Assembly: GCF_001510715.1 (NCBI RefSeq)
Contig: NZ_LMTJ01000004.1
Coordinates: 124,001 to 188,000 of the forward strand
Source: Bacillus sp. FJAT-29814
GTDB lineage: Bacteria; Bacillota; Bacilli; Bacillales; Cytobacillaceae
Direction of reading: 5' to 3'
DNA: 64,000 nucleotides
The position numbers and the translations under genes were made by a program. Below the pieces are notes generated by a model that saw nothing but the letters and a program-made list of their open reading frames with translations, had not been told where the DNA came from and made no database searches. Positions 7,963 through 16,683 of this stretch are shown here, piece after piece (position 1 is the stretch's first letter; the number at the start of each line of letters is the position of its first letter).

Positions 7963-8646
7963 ATGGATATAGTAAAAGTTGAACATCTGACTAAAATGTA
8001 CGGCAAGGGCGAGACGGCGGTGAAGGCGCTGGATGATGTTTCTTTTTCCGTGAAAAAAGGAGAGTTTGTCGCGATTATCGGACCGTCCGGCTCCGGAAAG
8101 TCGACCCTGCTCCATCTGCTTGGCGGTGTCGACCGGCCGACGAGTGGCAAGGTTACGATTGACGGAACCGACATTTACAGCCTGAACGAGACCCAGCTCG
8201 CGATTTTCAGGCGCCGTCAAATCGGCCTCATCTATCAATTTTACAATCTGATTCCCGTCCTGACTGTGGAAGAAAATATCACGCTGCCGCTGTTGCTCGA
8301 TGAACACAAAGTCGACAAAAAGCAATTCCAGGACATCGTCCGGATTCTGAACCTGGACAATCGCCTGCACCATCTGCCAAACCAGCTCTCTGGCGGGCAG
8401 CAGCAGCGGGTTTCCATCGGCCGAGCGCTCATCAGCAATCCGGCGATCATGCTGGCCGACGAACCGACGGGAAATCTCGATAGCAAGAATAGCAGCGAAA
8501 TCATCGATCTATTAAAAATGTTTAATAAAACGTTTAAGCAAACGCTGCTGGTGATCACCCACGATGAACGGATTGCCCTCCAGGCCGACCGGGTCATCTC
8601 CATTGAAGATGGCAGAATCGCCAAGGATGAGGTGATTCGGCCGTGA
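7963..8646 (+). CDS. ABC transporter ATP-binding protein (MacB/LolD/BceA type)
   Basis: 227 residues. Walker A GPSGSGKST (about 41-49), Q-loop IYQFYNLIP, signature LSGGQQQR, Walker B IMLADEPTGNLDS and H-loop VITHDERIA are intact. The DEPTGNLD wording marks the LolD/FtsE/BceA class that works with FtsX-like permeases. Its stop overlaps the GTG start of the permease by four bases, indicating translational coupling. Likely role: peptide or antibiotic removal or signalling together with the kinase upstream. Confidence 0.9.
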   Translation: MDIVKVEHLTKMYGKGETAVKALDDVSFSVKKGEFVAIIGPSGSGKSTLLHLLGGVDRPTSGKVTIDGTDIYSLNETQLAIFRRRQIGLIYQFYNLIPVLTVEENITLPLLLDEHKVDKKQFQDIVRILNLDNRLHHLPNQLSGGQQQRVSIGRALISNPAIMLADEPTGNLDSKNSSEIIDLLKMFNKTFKQTLLVITHDERIALQADRVISIEDGRIAKDEVIRP

Positions 8647-11231
8647 ATATTGTCCATAAATTAACGCTGCGCCACTTAAAGCAAAACAAACGGCGGACAT
8701 TGGTCACTATTATCGGCGTGATTATTTCTGTCGCGATGGTGACAGCAGTAGCCACCCTCTTCGTTTCCTTTATGAAACTGATGCAGCAGCAGACGATTGC
8801 CGATAAAGGCGAGTGGCATGTCCTCTACCATAATGTTAATAAAGAGCAGCTGGACACGATCCAGCACGACTCCGACACGAAGACGGTGGTGCTGTCCCGT
8901 GACCGCGGCTATGCCCTACTCCCCGGCGGAAAAAATGAAAGCAAGCCCTATTTGTTTATTAAGGAATATAATCCACAAGGCTTCAACCATTTTCCGGTCG
9001 AACTAACGAAGGGGCGGTTGCCAAAGGCTTCCAATGAAGTCGTTCTGTCCGAGCATATCGCCACAAACGGAAAGGTCGAATACAAGATTGGCGACACGCT
9101 GGCGCTCGAAGTCGGAGATCGTTTTTTAAAAAATGAGGCTGTGCAGTTCTTTCAAACGGAGTCACTACAAACAGAAGACGACCAAGTGACGGAAACGTTA
9201 AAAAATCTCACACCGGCTAGCTATACGGTTGTCGGTTTTATCAAGCGGCCAAACTGGGAGCCGACCTGGTCGCCCGGCTACACCGTAATCAGTTATCTGG
9301 ATGAAAGCTCAATCGGGGACACTCAGCCCGTGAATGCCTCGGTCATCCTGAAAAAGGTTGATAAATCGCTGTACGCCCATGCGAAGGAGCTGGCGCAAAA
9401 AAATAACATCGCGCCGCCGCAATTCAATAGTGAGTTATTGCGCTATTACGGGGTCACCAACAACGACAGCCTCCAGCGCACGCTAACCTGGTTATCAGCG
9501 ATTATCATGGCGGTGATTATTATTGGTTCTGTGTCCTTAATTTACAATGCGTTTGCCATTTCGGTCTCGGAACGGGCGCGCCATTTGGGGATGCTGGCCA
9601 GTGTCGGGGCCACGAAACAGCAGAAGCGCAACTCGGTGTTTTTTGAAGGGGCAGTCATCGGGGCCATCAGCATCCCGATCGGCATCCTCGCCGGCCTTGC
9701 CGGAATCGGGATTACCTTTTATTTTATTAACTCGATGCTTCACGAGGCATTGGGAACAACGGAGAAATTGACTCTGACCGTGACGCCGCTCTCGCTTCTG
9801 GCTAGCTGCGGGATTTCATTGGTGACGATTTTTATCTCGACCTACATCCCGGCCCGAAGAGCCTCCCGAGTTTCGGCGATTGACGCCATCCGGCAAACAC
9901 AGGATATCAAGCTGACCCAAAAAGCCGTGAAAACATCCAAAATCACGCGCCGGCTGTTTGGCATTGAAGCGGAAATCGGCTTAAAAAATTTGAAACGCAA
10001 CAAGCGCCGCTATCAGGCAACCTTGTTTTCTCTTATCATCAGTATTGTGTTGTTTTTAAGCGTATCGTTTTTTACTGCCAACTTGAAAAAGTCGTTGGAT
10101 TTGTCACAGGAAGGCACGAATTTCGATATTCAAGTGATGGTTGGCAGGGACGATGAAATCGATGAGCCATTGATTCAGAGGATTTCCTCGCTTGATTATG
10201 TTACGGAGTTTAGCGTGGTTACACAATTAAGTCTGAACAGTCGGATTAACAAGGCAGCAGCAGCCGACGAGTTCCATAAGCCGGTCTACCAGGAAAGCTA
10301 CAAGGAAGGGAAATTCCCGTATTTTATTCAGCTGCACGCTTTAGATAAGGCTAGCATAAAGGAATATGCAAAAATGGCTGGTGCCGATTATGAACAGCTT
10401 GCTGATTCGGATCATCCTGCTGGTATTGTGATTGATACCATTTCCTATCAGGACCCAAACTCGGGGAAATATGTTGAAACTAAAGCAATTCACGCAAAAG
10501 CTGGCCAAAGTATCGACCTAATTAATATAGATGGGGAGACACAACAAGAGGTCATGTTGGACACAATGACCATCGCCGCTTTAACCGATCAATTTCCAAT
10601 CGGAATTTCTCCTGCAGGACTCGGCGGCCTTGATATCATCGTTTCGGAGCAGACGATGAACCGGTTGGCGGGCAACGAGAAGCTGGCGGATCGGCCTCAG
10701 ACCTTTGTATATCTAAAAAGTACAGACCCAATGAAGACCCAGCAGGAAATCGAGGATTTAAAGGATACCAAACTGGCGATTTACAATGCTTATCAAAGCA
10801 GGCAGCGCAGTGAACAGATGATTATGCTGATGTCTGTGTTCACCTACGGGTTTATCGCTTTAATAACCGCCATCTCGATTGCAAATATTTTTAATACGAT
10901 TTCGACATCGATATCGCTACGGAAACGCGAATTCGCGATGCTAAAATCAGTCGGCATGACGCCGAAGAGCTTTAATAAAATGATCAACTACGAAAGCATT
11001 TTTTACGGAATCAAATCGTTACTTTACGGCCTGCCCATCAGCATTGCCATCATGTACTTGATTTACCGGGGGATGATGTACACGTTCAGCTATGGCTTCA
11101 CCCTCCCGTGGCTGAGCATCGTCTATGCGGTCGCCGCCGTCTTCATCATCGTCGGGTCCGCCATGCTTTACTCCGGCGCCAAAGTCAAAAAACAAAACAT
11201 CATCGACGCCTTGAAACAGGAAAGTATCTAA
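8643..11231 (+). CDS. FtsX/MacB-type ABC transporter permease, two FtsX domains
   Basis: 862 residues with a GTG start overlapping the ATPase stop. N-terminal membrane helix (about 20-45), a large external domain (about 50-270), a first FtsX domain with three helices (about 280-410), a short loop, another helix (about 455-475), a second external domain (about 480-720), and a second FtsX triplet (about 735-850). The FtsX hallmark SERARHLGMLASVGAT and its counterpart RKREFAMLKSVGMT are both visible. Single-chain permeases of this type export peptides or lipoproteins or act as antibiotic flux sensors; the substrate is not evident. Confidence 0.88.
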   Translation: MNIVHKLTLRHLKQNKRRTLVTIIGVIISVAMVTAVATLFVSFMKLMQQQTIADKGEWHVLYHNVNKEQLDTIQHDSDTKTVVLSRDRGYALLPGGKNESKPYLFIKEYNPQGFNHFPVELTKGRLPKASNEVVLSEHIATNGKVEYKIGDTLALEVGDRFLKNEAVQFFQTESLQTEDDQVTETLKNLTPASYTVVGFIKRPNWEPTWSPGYTVISYLDESSIGDTQPVNASVILKKVDKSLYAHAKELAQKNNIAPPQFNSELLRYYGVTNNDSLQRTLTWLSAIIMAVIIIGSVSLIYNAFAISVSERARHLGMLASVGATKQQKRNSVFFEGAVIGAISIPIGILAGLAGIGITFYFINSMLHEALGTTEKLTLTVTPLSLLASCGISLVTIFISTYIPARRASRVSAIDAIRQTQDIKLTQKAVKTSKITRRLFGIEAEIGLKNLKRNKRRYQATLFSLIISIVLFLSVSFFTANLKKSLDLSQEGTNFDIQVMVGRDDEIDEPLIQRISSLDYVTEFSVVTQLSLNSRINKAAAADEFHKPVYQESYKEGKFPYFIQLHALDKASIKEYAKMAGADYEQLADSDHPAGIVIDTISYQDPNSGKYVETKAIHAKAGQSIDLINIDGETQQEVMLDTMTIAALTDQFPIGISPAGLGGLDIIVSEQTMNRLAGNEKLADRPQTFVYLKSTDPMKTQQEIEDLKDTKLAIYNAYQSRQRSEQMIMLMSVFTYGFIALITAISIANIFNTISTSISLRKREFAMLKSVGMTPKSFNKMINYESIFYGIKSLLYGLPISIAIMYLIYRGMMYTFSYGFTLPWLSIVYAVAAVFIIVGSAMLYSGAKVKKQNIIDALKQESI

Positions 11232-11253
11232 GTAAGGTGAGAGTAGTAGAAAT

Positions 11254-11266
11254 GGTGTCAGGCACC
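11254..11266 (+). repeat. GGTGTCAGGCACC element, core only
   Basis: Core palindrome without the GTGGACA half. It follows the permease stop by 23 bases. Confidence 0.6.
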
Positions 11267-11292
11267 ATGTGAAGTTAGTTTCATAAGCAAAT

Positions 11293-11385
11293 GTAAATAA
11301 AGGTTGAAAAGTTGTAAATAAAAATCAAAAGTTGTAAATAAAACTTTAAAAGTCGTAAATAAACCACCCAAATTTGTAAATATCT
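11293..11385 (+). repeat. 21-bp tandem array, motif GTAAATAAA
   Basis: GTAAATA starts at 11293, 11314, 11334, 11355 and 11376, spacing 21, 20, 21, 21. It lies in the 3' untranslated region of the transporter genes, just before their terminator, mirroring the position of the array at 5539. Confidence 0.82.
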
Positions 11386-11410
11386 CGGCGTAAAGCAAAA
11401 TATAAGCACG

Positions 11411-11449
11411 AAGAAGCCGCTGACACTTAGGTTCAGCAGCTTCTTTTTA
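11411..11449 (+). terminator. Terminator of the ABC transporter genes
   Basis: AAGAAGCCGCTGA pairs with TCAGCAGCTTCTT (one mismatch) and is followed by a T run. Confidence 0.8.
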
Positions 11450-11601
11450 AAAAAACAGGGGGTTTTAGTAAAATTCTGCCCTTTCTAAAGATTTTTATAC
11501 CAAAAAGAGGGAACTTTCTTTTTAAAATACTCTTTCTGAGGGTTTTGATTTTTGCTTCTTAGTGACCAGTGCCCATCCAGCACCCCCACTTTTCACCCCA
11601 C

Positions 11602-11632
11602 AAAAAAATCCCGGCTACTCCAGACCGGGATT
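11602..11632 (-). terminator. Terminator downstream of the ssb unit
   Basis: AATCCCGG (11607-11614) pairs with CCGGGATT (11625-11632); on the minus strand a T run follows. It is 150 bases beyond the small gene at 11782, and the stretch between shows no further gene. Confidence 0.75.
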
Positions 11633-11734
11633 CTACAAGCGAGGCTTAGAAGGGGAACGTTGGATTATCTTTTTCTCAACGGAGGCGGTTTCGGGGCACT
11701 AAAAGCTGGTTCCATCTCTGGAGCTTATGACGAG

Positions 11735-11768
11735 GTTCCGCCCCACACCTTCCTTAATGAGGCGGAAC
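11735..11768. repeat. Inverted repeat after the small coiled-coil gene
   Basis: GTTCCGCC (11735-11742) and GGCGGAAC (11761-11768) form an eight-base stem without a T run, 13 bases after the stop at 11782. Possibly an RNA-stabilising 3' hairpin. Confidence 0.45.
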
Positions 11769-11781
11769 TTTACATTTCCTT

Positions 11782-11964
11782 TTATGAAAACACCCTGACC
11801 CGGCCGTGTTCCCTGCACTCCATGTGCTGCTCACGCAGGACCGATTCGAGCTGGGCGACTCGTTTTTGAAGGTTTTCAACGTTGTTATTGGCTTTTCCGA
11901 CCATTTTAATCAGGCTTTCCAGCAGCTGCTCGAGGTTGCCCATGTCTTTTTCATCAAAATGCAT
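11782..11964 (-). CDS. Small coiled-coil protein downstream of ssb
   Basis: 60 residues from the ATG at 11964, preceded by AGGGGAGAGG; longer in-frame readings overlap ssb extensively and lack a ribosome site. The body ([20 protein letters not shown], then [12 protein letters not shown]) has heptad spacing of a coiled coil. The start overlaps the end of ssb by 11 bases, so translation is probably coupled. Function unknown. Confidence 0.6.
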   Translation of the reverse strand: MHFDEKDMGNLEQLLESLIKMVGKANNNVENLQKRVAQLESVLREQHMECREHGRVRVFS

Positions 11965-12598
11965 ATTCAACCTCTCCCCTTTTCTCGGCAGGCGGCGTAG
12001 GGGAACCCATCGAAGCTGCATTCTGGGTTGTCGCCCCGCCTGCGCTTCCCGTAAATGGCGCACATTGGTTGCCTGGTTGCATGGGTGCAGACTGGGCTCC
12101 GATTTGCGAACCAGTCTGGCCACCCGCCATACCCCCTGCTTGAGACACAGGCTGACCTCCCTGCGGTACTGCCATTCTACCTGTATGCATGGCCTCCGCC
12201 TGGGCGGCGATAGCGGCTGCTTGTGCGGCCGCGGCCTGGGCTGCCGTTTGAGGCTCTGTAGGATGGGCCGACTCCGGCACCCTACCGCTCAGGAAGCGCA
12301 CCGATTCCGCGACTACCTCCGTGACATACACCTTTTTCCCGTCCCTGCCCTCATAATTCCGTGTCTGCAGCCGGCCTGTAATGCCGATTACAGCCCCTTT
12401 TCGACAATAGTGGTGGGTGTTTTCCGCCGCTTTCCGCCATAATGTACATTGCACGAAGTCCGTGTCGATTTCCCCGTTATGATTGCGAAAATTCCGATTC
12501 ACCGCTAACGTAATATGAGCAACCGCCGTCCCATCCGATGTGCTCTTTAGCTCCGGATCCCTAGTCAACCTGCCTACAAGCGTAACCTGATTAATCAA
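11954..12598 (-). CDS. ssbB: Single-stranded DNA-binding protein, SsbB-like
   Basis: 214 residues. OB-fold (about 1-105) opening [18 protein letters not shown] and including the [13 protein letters not shown] strand, typical of bacterial SSB. The remainder is an Ala/Gln/Gly-rich low-complexity tail. It ends EVEYAF and lacks the acidic DDDLPF tip that recruits partners in housekeeping SSBs. This, and its position next to ywpF and near fabZ as in B. subtilis, point to the competence-related paralogue SsbB (YwpH) rather than SsbA. The tail is much longer than in the 113-residue B. subtilis SsbB. Confidence 0.82.
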   Translation of the reverse strand: MINQVTLVGRLTRDPELKSTSDGTAVAHITLAVNRNFRNHNGEIDTDFVQCTLWRKAAENTHHYCRKGAVIGITGRLQTRNYEGRDGKKVYVTEVVAESVRFLSGRVPESAHPTEPQTAAQAAAAQAAAIAAQAEAMHTGRMAVPQGGQPVSQAGGMAGGQTGSQIGAQSAPMQPGNQCAPFTGSAGGATTQNAASMGSPTPPAEKRGEVEYAF

Positions 12599-12844
12599 AA
12601 CGTCATCTCCCTTACCATTTATGCCTCCATCATAATCTCAGGCCGGAACCCATGTAAAATCGACAAAAGCCTACTTTCCAAGCTGTTTTTTCGCGAAAAA
12701 AGGTTTTTCTGGGGGGTTTTTGTCAAATACTGTTGACGATTCACAATGAAAAAGTGCGTTTCCCCATTTCGACAATTTTTTTTCGACATTTAGCCTGCTG
12801 ACTCCTAAAGCACCCGCCCCGGCCATTTGCTTCTCTCCCCCATA

Positions 12845-12853
12845 TGTTATAAT
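12845..12853 (+). promoter_or_regulatory. Extended -10 promoter of ywpF
   Basis: TGTTATAAT, a perfect -10 hexamer with upstream TG, lies 25 bases before the ywpF start. Confidence 0.55.
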
Positions 12854-12878
12854 AAGGAAAAAGAACAGGAGGCCTGCG

Positions 12879-13310
12879 ATGAAAACGTTTAAGTTAATCT
12901 CATTGGATATTGTGGAAAATGACAATTCCGTGGAGGTTCCGCTAGAGGACGGCCTGATTCTCAACAAAGAGGACGAACATTCCACCTGGCTGATTGAGGC
13001 CTATACCGACCTTTCCAAGTACGATTATTTTAAAAAAATCTATGAGACGGGCCGGGAGATTATTGTCGAAGCCGTGATCACCAAGAAGGATAACGCCCCG
13101 GCATACTTCCAGACAAGAATTTCCTCGCTGCAGAAATTCGAACAGCACATCAGCGTCTTGTTCCAAGGCGTGCTGCGCCGCAACAAAAGCGACTATTCCG
13201 AACTGCTTCTCGACAATCTCATCCAGAAAGGCCTGCAAGGCGAGGCCCTGCTGAACGAATTCAAAGAAAAAATGAAGAGCAAGCCAAAGCTCAAGGTGAA
13301 AGACTCATAA
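12879..13310 (+). CDS. ywpF: YwpF-like protein
   Basis: 143 residues, opening MKTFKLISLDIVENDN with a later NKEDEHSTWLIEAY segment. This matches my memory of the small YwpF family, which lies beside ssbB in B. subtilis; the divergent pair is conserved here. No membrane segment or catalytic motif; C-terminus basic and Lys-rich. Ribosome site ACAGGAGG before the ATG. Function of the family is not established. Confidence 0.7.
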   Translation: MKTFKLISLDIVENDNSVEVPLEDGLILNKEDEHSTWLIEAYTDLSKYDYFKKIYETGREIIVEAVITKKDNAPAYFQTRISSLQKFEQHISVLFQGVLRRNKSDYSELLLDNLIQKGLQGEALLNEFKEKMKSKPKLKVKDS

Positions 13311-13413
13311 CGCTCTAGGCTGGTTTTTCCAGCCAAAAAAGTAAATAAATATTGCTTTTTCGACAAATCCTCGACATACTAAACATAACGATATTGGGGG
13401 AAGGCGGAGAAGC

Positions 13414-13668
13414 ATGGAGTTTGCAAGCAGTTTAGTTATAAATATTCTTGTCGTAGTTTTCTTAGTGATTGACGCGCCGAAACACGGGAAACGGGCCTGG
13501 CTTTGGGGCGTGTTGGGGTTTTTCCTCGGTACCATCGCACTCGGGATCTATTTGATTCAAACCGACCGCAAAGTGCTCGGCTGGGTTATATTAATCGTTT
13601 CGGTCATTGGCTATATTTTGCTGATCATTTTCATCTTGATTGCCATCGCATTCATTTTTAGCTTATGA
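13414..13668 (+). CDS. Small integral membrane protein
   Basis: 84 residues, with three hydrophobic segments (about 5-20, 29-45 and 52-82) and a short basic loop APKHGKRAW between the first two. Ribosome site GGGGGAAGG before the ATG. It lies in the same direction as ywpF with a 100-base gap and shares the bidirectional terminator at 13679. No family recognised with confidence. Confidence 0.6.
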   Translation: MEFASSLVINILVVVFLVIDAPKHGKRAWLWGVLGFFLGTIALGIYLIQTDRKVLGWVILIVSVIGYILLIIFILIAIAFIFSL

Positions 13669-13678
13669 TGAGAATTGG

Positions 13679-13708
13679 AAAAGGACAGGCGCGCGGCCTG
13701 TCCTTTTT
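13679..13708. terminator. Bidirectional terminator
   Basis: AAAAGGACAGGC pairs with GCCTGTCCTTTT around a short GC loop, with A and T runs on both sides. It separates the convergent genes ending at 13668 and 13711. Confidence 0.88.
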
Positions 13709-13710
13709 GC

Positions 13711-14088
13711 TTATTCGTCTTTGCGGTCGCGGTCGTTGCTGTCAATGTCATCCTCGATGAACTCTTCCCGCTTTGTGTTACTGTCTTTTGCCGGGTCTTT
13801 ATCGGTATCGGTATTAATATCTTCTCTCGGACTGTAATGGTCACCATTTAAATCCATGTCATTGTCATTCAAGTTGTTGCGGTTATTGCGATTTAAATTA
13901 CGGTTATTGTTATTGTCGTTCAAATCAAAATCGCGGTCGCGATTCAAATTGTTGTTCAGGTTGTTATCCCCAGGGTTATTGACATTTGGCGCTGGCGGAT
14001 TTTGATCATTATTATCATTGTTACAGCCAACTAACAGCATAGTCGAAAGCAAAGACCCGGTAAGCAGCGTAAACAGCTTCTTCTTCAA
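13711..14088 (-). CDS. Asn/Asp-rich lipoprotein
   Basis: 125 residues. Lipoprotein signal peptide with lipobox LVGC at about 19-22. The mature part is an extremely Asn/Asp-rich, presumably disordered chain with many NN, DN and NLN repeats and a charged C-terminus. No enzymatic motif. Similar low-complexity lipoproteins occur in spore-formers, but no family is assigned. It converges on the membrane protein at 13414. Confidence 0.65.
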   Translation of the reverse strand: MKKKLFTLLTGSLLSTMLLVGCNNDNNDQNPPAPNVNNPGDNNLNNNLNRDRDFDLNDNNNNRNLNRNNRNNLNDNDMDLNGDHYSPREDINTDTDKDPAKDSNTKREEFIEDDIDSNDRDRKDE

Positions 14089-14276
14089 GCAAAAAAACTC
14101 CCTTCACTATTCAATTTGGCCTAACACCCTTAGCATTTCCGATTACCCCAAAAAATATTTCCATGAAGTTTTTTGAAAAAAAAGCAGCTGGTACCAACCT
14201 GCGACGATGAAATCGCCCACGCAAAATAAAAATGCAGCACCATGATGGCGCTCCGTCAATCCTTGCCGACACAATA

Positions 14277-14312
14277 ATTAAAAAAGCCGACACCCCAAAG
14301 GGCGCCAGCCTT
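14277..14312 (-). terminator. Terminator of fabZ
   Basis: On the minus strand AAGGCTGGCGCCC folds on GGGTGTCGGCTTT with several G-U pairs and is followed by six T, eight bases beyond the fabZ stop. Confidence 0.75.
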
Positions 14313-14319
14313 GTTGAAC

Positions 14320-14754
14320 CTATTCCTTCTTTTCTCCCAACGCAAAGGTGATTTCCGCTTCGCAGGCGATTTCGCCGTCAACAGTTGCGACCGCTTTACC
14401 CCTGCCGATTGGTCCGCGCAGGCGAGTCATTTCGACCTCGAGGCGAAGCTGGTCGCCAGGCTTGACCTGCTTTTTAAAGCGGCAATTATCGATTCCTGCA
14501 AAAAATGCCAGTCGGCCGCGGTTCTCCTCTTTTTTCAACATGGCGACAGCCCCAACCTGCGCTAGCGCCTCGACAATCAGCACCCCAGGCATGACCGGGT
14601 AATCAGGAAAGTGCCCGTTGAAAAATTCCTCGTTGGCAGATACATTCTTGATCCCAACCGCGCGTTTGCCTTCTTCCACTTCTAAAATCCGGTCCACCAG
14701 CAAAAACGGATAGCGGTGCGGGATAATTTCTTTGATTTCGTTTATATCAAGCAT
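14320..14754 (-). CDS. fabZ: 3-hydroxyacyl-[acyl-carrier-protein] dehydratase
   Basis: 144 residues, normal length. Hot-dog fold enzyme of type II fatty-acid synthesis that removes water from beta-hydroxyacyl-ACP. Visible motifs are [12 protein letters not shown] near the N-terminus, the catalytic His in [12 protein letters not shown] (about 48) and the catalytic Glu in LIVEALAQ (about 62). Ribosome site AGGAGGTAC before the ATG. The neighbourhood fabZ - ssbB - mbl/spoIIID matches the B. subtilis ywpB region. Confidence 0.95.
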   Translation of the reverse strand: MLDINEIKEIIPHRYPFLLVDRILEVEEGKRAVGIKNVSANEEFFNGHFPDYPVMPGVLIVEALAQVGAVAMLKKEENRGRLAFFAGIDNCRFKKQVKPGDQLRLEVEMTRLRGPIGRGKAVATVDGEIACEAEITFALGEKKE

Positions 14755-14809
14755 AAGTATTAGTACCTCCTACTAGTAATTACTCATTATTTTACTATTA
14801 AAGGCATGC

Positions 14810-14839
14810 AAAAGGGAAGGGCTGTACGATCCCCTTCCC
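14810..14839. terminator. Hairpin between the EpuA-like gene and fabZ
   Basis: GGGAAGGG (14814-14821) pairs with CCCTTCCC (14832-14839). A T run follows on both strands (TTTT on the minus side, ATTTTTTAT on the plus side). Confidence 0.7.
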
Positions 14840-14859
14840 CCATTTTTTATAAAAATACC

Positions 14860-15186
14860 TTATTTCTTCTGCACCAAATCGCGAATATGCGTCCAGGTTG
14901 ATTCCTTCAGCACATCCGACGGCTTCCCGTCCCCGACGACTCCGTAGCCGATCGCCGCCCCGGCCACCAGGCTCACAACGGTAAAGACCGCCAGTAACAA
15001 CAGCCTAAGCCAAATCGGAATAAGTCTTATGCGAATCCGCTCATTTTGGCGCGGCGTTGCCTTGGTCTTTTCTTTCTCTAAGACCGCACTGTTTTCTCCT
15101 CTAACCTGCTCCAGCGCATCGACCTTGGCCTTTTTATATTGCTCTCGCGTTTGAATCTGCTGTTGATTCAGATTATTAACAGACAT
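14860..15186 (-). CDS. EpuA-like membrane protein (PF11772, annotated as RNA polymerase subunit beta-related)
   Basis: 108 residues from the ATG at 15186, chosen because AAAGGGG lies eight bases upstream; an upstream ATG at 15192 is too close. A Gln/Lys/Arg-rich cytosolic N-terminus (about 1-55) is followed by one membrane helix and the family signature IPIWLRLLLL, then GAAIGYGVVGDGKP and STWTHIRDLV. This is the EpuA family. The common annotation 'DNA-directed RNA polymerase subunit beta' is misleading, because the protein is a single-pass membrane protein with no RpoB homology. Downstream of mbl, same strand. Confidence 0.72.
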   Translation of the reverse strand: MSVNNLNQQQIQTREQYKKAKVDALEQVRGENSAVLEKEKTKATPRQNERIRIRLIPIWLRLLLLAVFTVVSLVAGAAIGYGVVGDGKPSDVLKESTWTHIRDLVQKK

Positions 15187-15418
15187 GTTCATTTCCCCTT
15201 TAACCGCATCCGCATAAAGCCTAGCGGAACTAGAGTTACACATATTATAACCATTTTTTATTTTAGTCTCGAAAAATTTCATTTCCATTTATTCTATTAT
15301 ACAAAAAATATTCCAAACAACATCAATTTTTTACAGGAAATCGACACTCAGTGGAAGAATATTGCTAAAAATAGGAGAAATTGGGTTAATTTATTGTTTA
15401 ATAAAAGCAGAAAAATAA
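15187..15418. other. Gap between mbl terminator and EpuA-like gene: nothing recognised
   Basis: A/T-rich, with no plausible gene on either strand. Presumably it contains the promoter of the EpuA-like gene. Confidence 0.5.
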
Positions 15419-15463
15419 AAAAGTCTAATGCCAAAGGCGTGCGCGGCCAGTTACATTAGACTT
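15419..15463 (-). terminator. Terminator of mbl
   Basis: AAGTCTAATG (15421-15430) pairs with CATTAGACTT (15453-15462); on the minus strand it is followed by TTTTTTATT. Confidence 0.8.
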
Positions 15464-15527
15464 TGTTTATTGGTGTGATTCAACCGACAATTTTTTGAAA
15501 AATTAGCCACGAACCGAATTAGATAAA

Positions 15528-16529
15528 TTACCCTAACTTCCGCCCAGGAATCCGGTCAATGTTGTCCAGCATGATGCCTGTACCGATTGCCACGCAATCC
15601 ATTGGATTTTCCGCTACAAGAACCGGTACCTTCAATTCTTCCGCCAGCAGCATGTCGATGCCGTGCAACAAGGCGCCGCCGCCGGTCAAGATGACGCCGC
15701 GGTCGATGATGTCGGCAGAAAGCTCTGGTGGAGTACGCTCAAGCACACTTTTTGCAGCCTGAACAATGACCGAAACCGATTCGCGCAATGCCCCCTCGAT
15801 TTCTTCAGAACGAACTGTAATCGTGCGCGGCAGCCCGCTGACCATGTCACGGCCACGAATTTCCATTTCTTCCGAACGTGATCCCGGAAATACGGTGCCG
15901 ATGTTAATTTTGATATTTTCCGATGTACGCTCACCAATCAATAGCTTGTACTCGCGCTTGATGTAGTTGAGAATTTCCATGTCGAACTTGTCACCGGCCA
16001 TCTTAATGGAAGAGGAAGTAACGATATCGCCCATTGACAGCACGGCCACATCGGTCGTTCCACCGCCGATGTCGACAACCATGTTCCCGCTTGGCATGAA
16101 AATGTCCATGCCGGCGCCGATTGCCGCAACCTTTGGTTCTTCTTCCAGATACACCTTTTTACCGCCGCTTTTTTCAGCCGCTTCGCGAATCGCTTTTTGC
16201 TCCACGCTCGTAATGTTCGTCGGGCAGCAAATCAGGATGCGCGGCTTCGATAAAAAGCCCTTAACGTTCAACTTGTTGATAAAATGTTTCAGCATTGCCT
16301 CGGTCACATCAAAGTCGGCGATGACGCCGTCCTTTAATGGGCGAATCGCCACAATGTTCCCCGGTGTCCGTCCAACCATGCGGCGGGCTTCTTCGCCGAC
16401 CGCAAGCACTTTATTTGTATTCTTGTCTATCGCTACGACTGAAGGTTCATTCAACACAATTCCGCGGCCTTTAACGTGAATCAGCACGTTGGCCGTTCCT
16501 AAGTCAATCCCAATATCCCTTGCAAACAT
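15528..16529 (-). CDS. mbl: MreB-family actin-like cell-shape protein Mbl
   Basis: 333 residues from the ATG at 16529 (MFARDIGIDLGTANVLIHVK), with AAAGGATTAG upstream; an earlier ATG at 16565 would add twelve atypical residues. Actin-fold nucleotide motifs are present: phosphate-1 DIGIDLGTAN, phosphate-2 VVDIGGGTTDVAVLS (about 155-170) and adenosine-site LTGGGALLHG (about 285). The KxxLxxTPPELSADI segment is typical of Mbl. It polymerises under the membrane and directs lateral wall synthesis. Located downstream of spoIIID as in B. subtilis, but the flhO-flhP pair that follows mbl there is absent. Confidence 0.93.
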   Translation of the reverse strand: MFARDIGIDLGTANVLIHVKGRGIVLNEPSVVAIDKNTNKVLAVGEEARRMVGRTPGNIVAIRPLKDGVIADFDVTEAMLKHFINKLNVKGFLSKPRILICCPTNITSVEQKAIREAAEKSGGKKVYLEEEPKVAAIGAGMDIFMPSGNMVVDIGGGTTDVAVLSMGDIVTSSSIKMAGDKFDMEILNYIKREYKLLIGERTSENIKINIGTVFPGSRSEEMEIRGRDMVSGLPRTITVRSEEIEGALRESVSVIVQAAKSVLERTPPELSADIIDRGVILTGGGALLHGIDMLLAEELKVPVLVAENPMDCVAIGTGIMLDNIDRIPGRKLG

Positions 16530-16683
16530 TCCTAATCCTTTCCTCCTATAAGACGGATTCCACATTCTTTTCCTAATTGTTTATTCTATCACATTCATTA
16601 AAATATCCATAACAATTTAACAGGAAACGATGTAAAAATTTGAAGAATCCTGTCGTACAATCTTTTCGGAGGGATTCTGTGCC

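Noticed and set aside
14860-15186. Naming as RNA polymerase beta subunit
   Set aside because: Common database label for this family, but the protein is about 108 residues with one membrane helix and shows no RpoB motif.
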